Assembly (NCBI GenBank): GCA_000969725.1
Contig: JXSR01S035964.1
Source: Ophiothrix spiculata
Taxonomy: Eukaryota; Echinodermata; Ophiuroidea; Amphilepidida; Ophiotrichidae
Strand: one strand, 5' to 3'
DNA: 25,847 bases
Shown here: positions 1-7,967 of the stretch, piece by piece
Layout of the letters: the number at the start of each line of letters is the position of its first letter
Position numbering within the stretch: position 1 is the first letter of the stretch
The notes under the pieces: generated by a model
The model's input: the letters and a program-made list of their open reading frames with translations, nothing else
Database searches by the model: none
Told to the model about the DNA's origin: nothing
Position numbers and translations under genes: made by a program

Positions 1-1530
1 CTCACTCTCAAGCATTTCAAGGTATGTGACTCGGGTAGATTTGTTACTCACATTGTAATGAGAAACCCAAGAACCCATGGACGCAGGCCGAGGAGGAGTT
101 ACATGATCAGGGTGTTGGACTCATTCTCAAGCATTTCAAGGTTTGTGACTCAGGTAGATTTGTTACTCACATTGTAATGAGAAACCCAAGAACCCATGGA
201 CGCAGGCCGAGGAGTAGTTACATGATCAGGGTGTTGGACTCATTCTCAAGCATTTCAAGGTATGTGACTCGGGTAGATTTGTCACTCACATTGTAATGAG
301 AAACCCAAGAACCCATGGATGCAGGCTGAGGAGGAGTTACAGGATCAGGGTGTTGGGATCACTCTCAAGCGTTTCAAGGTATGTGACTCGGGTAGATTTG
401 TTACTCACATTGTAAGGAGAAACCCAAGAACCCATGGATGCAGGCTGAGGAGGAGTAACAGGATCAAGGTGTTGGGCTCACTCTCAAGCATTTCAAGGTA
501 TGTGACTCAGGTAGATTTGTTACTCACATTGTAATGAGAAACACAAGAACCCATGGATGCAGGCTGAGGAGGAGTTACAGGATCAGGGTGTGGGACTCAC
601 TCTCAAGCATTTCAAGGTATATGACTCAGGTAGATTTGTTACTCACATTGTAATGAGAAACCCAAGAACCCATGGATCAGGGTGAGGAGGAGTTACAGGA
701 TCAGGGTGTTGGACTCACTCTCAAGCATTTCAAGGTATGTGACTCGGGTAGATTTGTTACTCACATTGTAATGAGAAACCCAAGAACCCATGGATGCAGG
801 CTGAGGAGGAGTTACAGGATCAGGGTGTTGGACTCACTCTCAAGCATTTCAAGGTATGTGACTCAGGTAGATTTGTACCTCACTCAAGCATTTCAAGGTA
901 TGTGACTCGGGTAGATTTGTTACTCACATTGTAATGAGAAACCCAAGAACCCATGGATGAAGGCTGAGGAGGAGTTACATGATCAGGGTGTTGGACTCAC
1001 TCTCAAGTATTTCAAGGTATGTGACTCATGTTGATTTGTTACTCACATTGTAAGGAGAAACCCAAGAACCCATGGATGCAGGCTGAGGAGGAGTTACAGG
1101 ATCAGGGTGTTGGGCTCACACTCAAGCATTTCAAGGTATGTGACTCAGGTAGATTTGTCACTCTCATTGTAATGAGAAACCCAAGAACCCATGGATGGCG
1201 GCTGAGGAGGAGTTACAGGATCAGGGTGTTGGGCTCACTCTCAAGCATTTCAAGGTATGTGACTCATGTAGATTTGTTACTCACATTGTAATGAGAAACC
1301 CAAGAACCCATGGATGGCGGCTGCGGAGGAGTTACAGGATCAGGGTGTTGGACTCACTCTCAAGCATTTCAAGGTATGTGACTCAGGTAGATTTGTTACT
1401 CACATTGTAATGAGAAACCCAAGAACTCATGGATGCCGGCTGAGGAGGAGTTACAGGATCAGGGTGTTGGACTCACTCTCAAGCATTTCAAGGTAGATTT
1501 GTCACTCACATTGTAATGAGAAACCCAAGA
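1..1530 (+). repeat. 119-bp tandem array carrying copies of a BOP1 exon 3' end and its splice donor
   Basis: About 12 full units plus partial ones repeat every 119 bp; the array runs off the left edge of the window. Exon-like 3' ends (TTCAAG before GT) lie at 21, 140, 259, 378, 497, 616, 734, 853, 897, 1016, 1135, 1254, 1373 and 1492. The 853-to-897 unit is cut to 44 bp. Each full unit splits into 78 bp of exon-like sequence (26 codons, typically KPKNPWMQAEEELQDQ followed by GVGLTLKHFK) and 41 bp starting GTATGT. The peptide fits the BOP1 stretch just before TWHGRGDY, and HFK joins in phase 0 to the exon at 2472. Several copies are dead: in-frame TAG in copy 182-259, in-frame TAA in copy 420-497, and a 1-nt deletion in the copy ending 734. 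Unspliced, a unit shifts frame and soon meets TAA in ATTGTAATG. Confidence 0.9.
1415..1492 (+). CDS. BOP1: BOP1 candidate exon, last copy in the tandem array
   Basis: This is the array copy nearest the next certain BOP1 exon and it is open through all 26 codons (KPKNSWMPAEEELQDQ then GVGLTLKHFK). It ends AAG at 1492 and is followed by GTAGAT, a usable but weaker donor than the GTATGT of most other units, because about 13 bp of the intronic part is missing here. Splicing from here to 2472 is phase 0 and gives [11 protein letters not shown], matching the expected BOP1 order. Whether this copy, another copy or an upstream original exon is used cannot be told from sequence. The 5' boundary at 1415 is the repeat boundary after ATGAG, with no strong polypyrimidine tract, so it may not be a real acceptor. 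Confidence 0.4.
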
Positions 1531-2027
1531 GTTCAGAAAAAGAGAGTTAGATAAATGTAAGATACATAGCGAGTCACCTCTTCTTTCCACAAAGTTGCAT
1601 CAAGTCAATGTAGTGTTAGTTGTTTTTCCTATGTCTTCAAAATGAGTTATGACAAGCCCCCATAGTGAGTTAAGATATCAGTTACCCAGCAATTTGACAG
1701 TTAGTGTTAAAGCAACAGAAAGGTTGGAGCCCAGATGGTGTTGTAAGTACTTCACATAATTCCATTCAAACTTTATAATCAATATCTCGAAACAACCCAC
1801 AGTGAGAACAATTTCCCATAGACATGCAGTAAAATGCACGTTTTAAACCTACCACAGGAAATTTATTAGTGAAACCTTTGGTAAATTAAAATTACCTTCA
1901 GGGCCTTGTGAATTGGATGCATCAAAATTGACCGTCTGTGCATTGATTTTGTCTCGTTTCACATGCGCATTTATTAATCTGTAATTATTCTTTTGAAAAC
2001 AAAACATTACTCTCCATTTCTTGATAG
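1531..2027 (+). other. BOP1 intron sequence between array and first exon echo
   Basis: This is AT-rich non-coding sequence with no recognisable gene or repeat before about 1975. From about 1977 it resembles the 3' end of the introns upstream of 2154 and 2472, so the duplicated unit described at 2028 includes some 50 bp of intron with its acceptor. Confidence 0.5.
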
Positions 2028-2096
2028 AATCTCAAACAAGTCACATGGCATGGCAGAGGGGATTATTTTGCAGTAGTCATCCAAGATGGCGGTCAC
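2028..2096 (+). pseudogene. Partial copy A of the BOP1 exon at 2472, with acceptor
   Basis: These 69 bp match 2472-2540 with only four differences and no gaps. They are preceded by an acceptor-like TTGATAG. The first codon changes GAT to AAT; the other three changes are all third-position transitions and silent (GTT/GTC, GTG/GTA, ATT/ATC). After GGCGGTCAC the similarity to the exon stops abruptly, about 117 bp short of the exon's donor, and the reading runs into intron-like sequence. It looks like a truncated tandem duplicate rather than a usable alternative exon. Splicing into it would stay open for over 40 codons before a stop. Confidence 0.85.
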
Positions 2097-2153
2097 ATTT
2101 TTGTCATAATCTGTCATCATTCTTTTAAAATAATATCATCCTTTTTACGACAG

Positions 2154-2411
2154 AACCTTAAAGGTGTAGGATCCTATTTCGACACACGTAAATACATAAG
2201 AAATGGAAAATAGGTATACCAAACAATTTTATGTTTCATGCCTTATCTTCAAAACTCTATATAAAAAATTGAAGATTAAAATTTTGGATTTATAATCAGA
2301 AACATATGAGCTTCACATTGACAGCAAAAAATACGGAACCTACACCTTTAAACAAGTTAGTGGCATGGAACAGTGAATTACTTTAGAGTGATGGGCTAAG
2401 ATGGCAGTCAT
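2154..2411 (+). pseudogene. Partial copy B of the BOP1 exon at 2472, split by a transposon
   Basis: A second, older echo of the exon edge. It has an acceptor-like TTTACGACAG ending at 2153, then AACC and TTAA, then a 186-bp insertion, then the continuation ACAAGTTAGTGGCATGG and onwards to 2411. Ignoring the insertion, it aligns to 2472-2540 over 68 positions with many substitutions and a 1-nt deletion that breaks the frame. The intron-like sequence after copy A (2109-2153) aligns with that after copy B (2425-2471), so the unit is intron end plus exon start in tandem. Confidence 0.75.
2162..2347 (+). mobile_element. 186-bp TTAA-flanked MITE (piggyBac-type)
   Basis: The ends are inverted: AGGTGTAGGATCC at 2162-2174 and GGAACCTACACCT at 2335-2347 (12 of 13 pairs match, and similarity continues a little inward). 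Both ends abut TTAA (2158-2161 and 2348-2351), the target site used by piggyBac-type transposases. Removing the element with one TTAA restores the alignment of copy B to the BOP1 exon, so the insertion is confirmed by internal comparison. It has no coding capacity and must have been moved by a transposase encoded elsewhere. Confidence 0.9.
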
Positions 2412-2471
2412 ATTTTTTTTAAATTGACTCCTGAACATTAAAAAATAACCTTTCTTTCATTTTTTTAACAG

Positions 2472-2657
2472 GATCTCAAACAAGTTACATGGCATGGCAG
2501 AGGGGATTATTTTGCAGTGGTCATTCAAGATGGCGGTCACTCTTCCGTTATGATCCACCAGCTGTCTAAGAGAAGATCACAAACGCCGTTCAAGAAAACA
2601 AAAGGCCTCGTCCAGTGTGTGGCATTCCATCCAATAAGGCCATTCTTCTTTGTCGCT
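2472..2657 (+). CDS. BOP1: BOP1 exon (TWHGRGDY ... FFFVA)
   Basis: Acceptor TTTTTTAACAG ends at 2471 and donor GTAAGT starts at 2658. It has 62 whole codons, phase 0 at both ends. It encodes [17 protein letters not shown] and the family-typical basic stretch [11 protein letters not shown], then the start of the next blade ([13 protein letters not shown]). Its first 69 bp are the source of the two upstream echoes. Confidence 0.96.
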
Positions 2658-5600
2658 GTAAGTTTATTTAGTGTCAAGAAGTAACATACTGTAATGTAAG
2701 AAATATTTCATTGTATTTTCTCAATTTTTAGTAGTTGACCGTTGTTGTATAATTTTCCATCTAAAAAAAGACCTTGAACTTGGTTTTATAAGTTTTGTAA
2801 CACCCTGTATGTGAATAATTTACCATATCCTTAAATATACAGTTGAACCCCTTTAACATGAAATCTAAATTAAGGATCACCCATTTTGATTTGTGTCCTC
2901 AGGATTTTGTGTTATTCATCACTTATTGAATACATGTTAAGTGCGAGGATAATTTGGTGTTTTCAGGACTTTTGGGTTAATTGATTTTATGTTAAAGTGG
3001 TAACCTTGATGCATCTCGTTCATATTTTTTCCAGACTCAACGTTATGTACGAGTGTACAATTTACTGAAGCAAGAATTAACCAAGAAGTTACTTACCAAT
3101 GCAAAGTGGGTATCCAGCATATCAATACACCCGGGAGGTAAGATAATATTCGGACCAAGTGTACTTTAGGTCCCATCCAAAATTTTAGGAGTTTGGGTTT
3201 AGGGTTAGAGTTAAGGTTAGGATATGTTTAGGGTTAGGGTCGGTTCATAGTTAGTGAGTTAGGGTCGGGTCAAGTTTTTGATGGGACCTAAAGTATACCT
3301 TTTCGCAATATTCCATGTTTGTTTTGTTTTTAAATTAAGATTCTATTGAACAGGGCTTTACAAGCCGTGTGTCAGGAATCCAACTATATTAGGTAACGTT
3401 CACAAACACTTGTAAGGGGGGGGGGGGCTGATGCCAAAAGGGGGCCCTTAAAATTTTTCAACCTCGTAAGGGGGGGAGGGCCTTGAAAAAAATTACCCCA
3501 AATTTTTCGGTAAAAATTGAGTTTACATGCTTTTCTATGACGTTGACCACTAATTTTTGTTGCAAAAAGGGGACCCCGAAAATTTTACACGATATTTTTT
3601 TTTGGCATCAGGCCAACCCCGCCCCCCCCCTTACAAGTGTTTGTGAACGGTCCCTTAATCAGTAGGTTTCAAATTTAAGTGTACCAGCTAGATTGATTCT
3701 CATAGAGTAACTTTGTAACATACACTCCCGGTCAAAAGTCTTTGCGCACCTGTTACATCAGACAAAATAGCCTTGTTTATATCAAATCATCCAATATTTT
3801 TGTTAAAATCCTGTTTGTGTACATGCTATATTTATCTAACATTGATACATCAACCCCTCTTGCGATTTTTGACCTTTCGTAACCTCCGGAATTTATAATT
3901 TTCTAAACCGTCTCAAAACCCCACGTAAATTTCCCATAGAGCTGAACCTACTTAATTATTCATAAGCAAGTTTTCCCCATGTAAAGCTATGGGAGATTTT
4001 TGCGTCTTTTAGACGAGGAATTTTACACAAATGCGCAGTTATTTATTTAGACTTTTGTTTATGCGCAAACGAAAGGAATAGGTTGTGTAAATATTGAAAC
4101 GTTTAAAAAGCATGAACAAGATTATATTTAAAGCAATTTCTAGCTGTTTTTTCTGTTTGTTTCGGAAGCAAAAATTTGATTTAAAGAAGATGCATAGATA
4201 AATTACCGGGAACCATTGAATTAAAGACACTCTATGAACATTTAGAAAGAGTGGTGGACATGCAGGTAACGATTTGTTCTGTTATATTAATGTCAATACC
4301 ATAAGAACAAAGACTGCACAAACTTATTTGATGATTATTTTTAAATGTTAAAACTGAATCAGTTGAATTATTTATAAGGCGGCTCAACAACGATCCCCAT
4401 GATCAATTTCAATGGTTTGTGACTTTATTATGTAGAAATCATTAAAGTAATCTTTTGAATACTCTAGGGCTCTACTTAAGATAATGTTTTTGTAATGTAA
4501 TGGACATTCACGCTTGCATATTGCTTGGTCATTGGTCATATATACATGGCTAATACATTAGATTGATATCAAGTAGATGGCCTTGAGACCAATAGTCAGG
4601 TTGGTGGACATACCTACTGCTGCCTTGTATGAACAATAAGAGGCCCTTTAATATGACTTGAAGTCTTTTAGCTGATGCTCAATGATTTGTTAACTATATG
4701 TTTACCAAATCAAGCCTTGAAATAACAAAGCGATTAAAACAAATTGAGTCATTTAATTATCATGGTGTTGGCATAAATTAACATTTGTATATTTCTGGAA
4801 CCAATTCCTTTCATTTGCGCATGAACAAAAGTTTAAATAAATTACTGCGCATTTGTGTAAATTTCTACGTCTAAAAGACGTGAAAATCTCCCATAGCTTT
4901 ACATAGGGAAAACTTGCTTATGAATAATTAAGTAGGTTCAGCTCTATGGGAAATTTACGTTGGGGTTTTGAGACGGTTTAGAAAATTATAAATTCCAGTG
5001 GTTACGGAAGGTCAAAAATCGCAAGAGGGGTTGATTTATCAATGTTAGATAAATATAGCATGTACACAAACAGGATTTTAACAAAAATATTGGATGATTT
5101 GATATAAACAAGACTATTTTGTCTGATGTAACAGGTGCGCAAAGACTTTTGATCGGAAGTGTAGAGTAGCTTTGTACATCGCTGCACCAACTGCTTGACC
5201 CGCCAGAGAGAAATTTCCAAGTAGCACGGTCTGCAACTGCCACTTCAGGCTTGTCAACAGACTATCCAAGTCCAATAGAGCTTATAGGTCCCTCTGAATC
5301 GTGGAGATACTTAGTACAAAAGGGGTAATGGCGATGTGCCAGAAATGTGGGTAGCAAAATCAGGTTCCCTGATATTTTAATTGGTCCTTTTTTTCACAAA
5401 ATGTGGTATTTAACGTTTTTTCAGAATTTTCCCAACTTTGCGACAAATGGCACAAATTAGAGTATTTTTCACAAAACTTACGAAAACTTGTGTCAGAATA
5501 GAGCAAATTTGGGCAAAAATGTGCGATTTTGTGCGAATAAATTTAATCAAGCTTTGTTCCTCTCCATTAAGTTACTCCATTCAGCCAAGTAAAGCAGAAT

Positions 5601-7175
5601 GGACAGGACACACACATTGTCAAAATTGCTTCAGCACTGTTTCATATATAACATTCACTGGCGGTCAAAAAAAACAGCCTTATCTTGAGAACCGGTCATC
5701 ATTTGCGGTATTTTTTTTCTTCAGATTTTATATTTTACATAGATCTAAAGAACTCAACAGGAATTGCATTCTCCACATTTGAAAACATGGCATGCTAAAC
5801 ATGCGGTATACTTTCTTCTGCACATTCAAAAACAGAGTTTAAATACATATTACTGCACATTTGTTGGAAAACTTATAACCTATAACCTGAAAAAAACAAA
5901 CTACATTTGTGCATATTGAAAAGTGTATGTGGTGTATTTGTATACGGTACAGGAAATTGGCCATTTTATGGAAGATCAAATATCAGAAGAAACATGGATT
6001 GTTTATATTGGATACATATGGCACCTATAAAAAACATGAATTTTTGAACAGTCTTGGTCGTTTGATATACCAATTAGGTTTTTGCTCGTATTTAAGGGCG
6101 CGCAAACACTTTCGACCACCAGTGTAACGTTAATTCATCATATTAAACATCTGTTGTTTCTCCATTTTTGCAGGTGACAATGTTCTCGTCGGTACCTACG
6201 ACACAAAACTGAGCTGGTTTGATATGGATCTATCAACAAAACCCTACAAAACATTGCGCAATCACAAGCAGGCCGTCAGACATGTGTGTTATCACAAACG
6301 CTACCCGTTGTTTGCGTCAGCGTCAGATGATGGATGTTGTATTATATTTCATGGTCAAGTGTACAAGTAAGTTTTAAAAAGATAAAGACTTTTGTCACTC
6401 AATTCCCAGTTTCCCATTTCACTTTTTTCCAAGATTTTCATTTTTATTTTGCAACTTTCATTTTTGTCTCGAAAATACACTGCACACTGCGACAAAGAGA
6501 ACTTCTTACTGGCTTGTATTAAAAATACTGACAAATGTTTTATGAATAGGCCCTATGCATTGACCTAAAGGCAAATCATCGTAAGGGGGGGGGGGCCTTG
6601 AAAAAAATTACCCCAAATTTTTGCAAAATTTGATTATTTTGGCTAAAAAACGACTATTTTGAGCTAAAATAATGATATTTAATAGTGAAATATGCTTGAA
6701 GCATACAAATAATTGTAGATTTTATGTCAAAATGATCAATAAAAAGGGTTAATTAAGTTGCGCCATTACCCCCCCCCCCCCCTCCCCCACCTGGTGCCGT
6801 CACTGCTTATTGTCCAGGTTGAAAAGTAAAGGAGGCCATCAGCAGATAACATTAATTTCATTCTTTTATCCATTATGGTCTATGGAAGGCGGAGCTAGAT
6901 TCCTGGGGGAATAAGATTACTTTTACACTGGTACTAAATTGTCTAGATTTTTTTTCAAGATTGCTAAGTATGACATTGAAAAAGCATTAATTAACATTAT
7001 TCATTTGTTCTTTTTACACAGTGATCTTCTTCAGAACCCATTGATAGTACCAGTGAAGATCCTCCGTGGTCACAGCATAACAACCAGCCTAGGTGTCTTA
7101 GCCTGCGAGTTCCACCCATCTCAACCATGGATATTTACCAGCGGGGCCGATAGCACCATTAGACTGTATACATAA
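2472..7175 (+). CDS. BOP1: BOP1, C-terminal WD40 region (3' part of gene, four certain exons)
   Basis: Exons 2472-2657, 3035-3137, 6174-6366 and 7022-7175 join in one frame (phases 0, 1, 2) to give 211 residues and a TAA stop; all introns are GT-AG. The protein matches the BOP1 C-terminus: [114 protein letters not shown] and the terminal [13 protein letters not shown]. About five WD40 blades of the beta-propeller are present. In the family BOP1 (yeast Erb1) binds Pes1 and WDR12 to form the nucleolar PeBoW complex, needed for processing of 27S/32S pre-rRNA and 60S assembly. The N-terminal BOP1NT domain and first blades lie left of the window. The 3.0-kb third intron is swollen by transposon remnants. 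Confidence 0.96.
2840..3007 (+). mobile_element. Degenerate TIR element in BOP1 intron
   Basis: CTTTAACATGAAATC at 2851-2865 pairs with GATTTTATGTTAAAG at 2983-2997 (14 of 15). The outer ends are weaker (CAGTTGAACCC on the left against GGTAACCTTG on the right), and TA precedes the left end. The size, AT-richness and CAGT start suggest an old pogo-like miniature element. Its edges are uncertain. Confidence 0.5.
3035..3137 (+). CDS. BOP1: BOP1 exon ([15 protein letters not shown])
   Basis: Acceptor TTTTTTCCAG ends at 3034 and donor GTAAGA starts at 3138. It has 34 codons plus one nucleotide (phase 1). It encodes [20 protein letters not shown] and [11 protein letters not shown]; the split glycine codon is completed at 6174. 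Confidence 0.96.
3145..3312 (+). mobile_element. Miniature TIR element containing telomere-like TTAGGG repeats
   Basis: TACTTTAGGTCCCATC (3162-3177) has its exact reverse complement at 3280-3295. The pairing extends outward less perfectly to AATATT at both ends (3145 and 3307-3312). The interior (about 3189-3266) is a degenerate run of GGGTTAGGGTTAG-like units on the + strand. The element starts only 7 bp after the BOP1 exon boundary. Confidence 0.75.
3397..3649 (+). mobile_element. MITE with G-run terminal repeats
   Basis: CGTTCACAAACACTTGTAAG at 3397-3416, followed by a run of G, is mirrored at 3630-3649 by a run of C and CTTACAAGTGTTTGTGAACG (perfect 20 bp before the homopolymer). The motif TGATGCCAAAA inside the left end pairs with TTTTGGCATCA inside the right. 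It is 253 bp with no coding capacity. The inner sequence GTAAGGGGGG...CCTTGAAAAAAATTACC recurs at about 6581-6614, so the family has at least two relatives here. Confidence 0.85.
3723..5161 (+). mobile_element. 1.44-kb non-autonomous element with about 360-bp inverted ends and TA target duplications
   Basis: The left arm 3723 to about 4084 is the reverse complement of the right arm (about 4800-5161), with scattered mismatches. The tips are CACTCCCGGTCAAAAGTC on the left and the complement of CACTTCCGATCAAAAGTC on the right. TA flanks both ends (3721-3722, 5162-5163), as for Tc1/mariner insertions. The roughly 715-bp centre has no transposase-like frame, so it is a foldback-style non-autonomous element. 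It lies in the BOP1 intron between exons 3035-3137 and 6174-6366. An imperfect 15-bp direct similarity (TAGAGTARCTTTGTA) is also seen just outside both ends. Confidence 0.9.
5164..5655 (+). other. Intronic sequence without recognisable features
   Basis: BOP1 intron between two transposon remnants. A 114-codon open frame (5438-5782) crosses into the next element and shows no domain, and its AT-rich composition does not differ from its surroundings. I see no gene here. Confidence 0.4.
5656..6124 (+). mobile_element. Tc1/mariner-type miniature element
   Basis: The left tip CACTGGCGGTCAAA (5656) pairs with the right tip ending GACCACCAGTG (6124), and GCGCGCAAACACTTTC before it resembles the inner tip of the larger element ending at 5161. 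TA follows the right end; the left flanking dinucleotide is TT, presumably mutated. The interior is AT-rich and non-coding. The tips resemble those of the 3723-5161 element, so the two may have shared a transposase source. Confidence 0.65.
6174..6366 (+). CDS. BOP1: BOP1 exon ([13 protein letters not shown] ... HGQVY)
   Basis: Acceptor TTTTTGCAG ends at 6173 and donor GTAAGT starts at 6367. With the G carried from 3137 it reads [17 protein letters not shown], then [15 protein letters not shown] and [11 protein letters not shown]. It ends two bases into an asparagine codon (AA), completed by T at 7022. Confidence 0.96.
6581..6790 (+). mobile_element. Probable relative of the G-run MITE
   Basis: GTAAGGGGGGG...CCTTGAAAAAAATTACC (from 6581) repeats the motif at about 3460-3498 within the G-run MITE. 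About 170 bp later comes a long C-run (about 6769-6784). The paired G- and C-runs suggest inverted ends, but flanking termini are not clear. It is intronic in BOP1. Confidence 0.5.
7022..7175 (+). CDS. BOP1: BOP1 terminal coding exon
   Basis: Acceptor TTTTTACACAG ends at 7021. The exon completes the split asparagine and encodes [17 protein letters not shown], the last blade [16 protein letters not shown] and STIRLYT, ending in TAA at 7173-7175. The C-terminal residues coincide with the usual BOP1 end, so the gene finishes normally. Confidence 0.97.
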
Positions 7176-7337
7176 CACACATTTAAAGACATGTTTTAGA
7201 TTTAGATTAAGTGCCTATAACATTATGAACAATAGATGCCATAAATTGTATGTGTTTGTCCGGGAATGGTCAGAGGTTTCCTGGGAGTAAAACATCAGAG
7301 CTTGCATTTCTGCACGAGTCAGAAAGTGCACTCTATA

Positions 7338-7729
7338 CTCTATAAACTGAAAACTTTAAATTATGCAACAAGCAATCAGACTCTGTTACGAGATCCACAG
7401 CATATCCCTTTTATTCTACAACATTGTGAACTGATGGTTTTGTATTGTGTAAGAGACCAGGAAAGATTGATTAGGATTGATTAAGACCAAATCACTGCGT
7501 ATTAATAATTTTTGTACTTGAATCATTCATGATTTTGGTATTATTTTTGGCTAATTTTGTTGCTCCCACATGGATGAACATTGAAATTAAGTTCATTTAA
7601 ATACCAGTATTCAGCAAGATTTGTTAATGTTATGATTCAAAAAGTATGGACTAATTTACTTCCTCGTATGGTCATATTGGTTTATGTGCGTTAATTGGCT
7701 GCTTGTTGCATACTTCAAGATTCACAGAG
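7338..7729 (+). mobile_element. 392-bp TATA-flanked MITE, intact copy (empty site for a nested insertion)
   Basis: The element starts CTCTATAAACTG and ends TTCACAGAG, with TATA at both flanks (7334-7337, 7730-7733). The right end, reverse complemented, reads CTCTGTGAATCTTGAAGT then ATGCAACAAGCA; the left end of the second copy reads CTCTATGAACCTTGAAGT then ATGCAACAAGCA, showing terminal inverted repeats of over 30 bp. The whole element recurs at 17672-18988, interrupted there by a 944-bp insertion. The TATTATTTT at about 7540 is the uninterrupted site. Confidence 0.85.
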
Positions 7730-7833
7730 TATAGCATTGATTGCATGGACAAAAGCACAGTCCATTAGGCCTCATATCCATAGGCGTGTGCCCTTGTTCA
7801 GTGTTCTATTGTTTCTAATTGTGACGCGCCAAT

Positions 7834-7967
7834 CAGACAATAAACTTTGTTCTGGTCAATGATCATATCAGTGGCCTTGTATAATTGCCGAGCAGAACGA
7901 AGTTTATTGTCTGGGTGACACGCCACTCAGACAATAATCTTCGTTCTGCTTAGTGATCATATCAGTG
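7834..7967 (+). repeat. 21-mer in forward, inverted and forward orientation
   Basis: CAGACAATAAACTTTGTTCTG (7834-7854) recurs inverted at 7893-7913 and forward again at 7928-7948 with a few changes. Both forward copies are followed a few bases later by TGATCATATCAGTG. The three can form alternative hairpins. The first contains an AATAAA hexamer downstream of BOP1. It looks like transposon-end debris; no element boundaries were found. Confidence 0.6.

Noticed and set aside
319..1496. Several overlapping 60-87-codon open frames reading RFVTHIVMRNPRTHG and similar
   Set aside because: They arise from the 119-bp repeat read across the exon-intron border in the wrong frame; only the frame giving EEELQDQGVGLTLK fits BOP1.
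1..1530. CRISPR-like array
   Set aside because: The whole 119-bp unit repeats without unique spacers and contains BOP1 coding sequence; the locus is eukaryotic.
3186..3266. True telomere or chromosome end
   Set aside because: The TTAGGG-like run is short, degenerate, inside an intron and bounded by inverted repeats.
5438..5782. 114-codon + strand open frame as a gene
   Set aside because: It crosses a transposon end at 5656, lacks any recognisable domain, and sits inside a BOP1 intron.
6939..7021. In-frame upstream extension of the last BOP1 exon to a methionine
   Set aside because: The acceptor TTTTTACACAG at 7021 and the split asparagine codon show that the exon starts at 7022.
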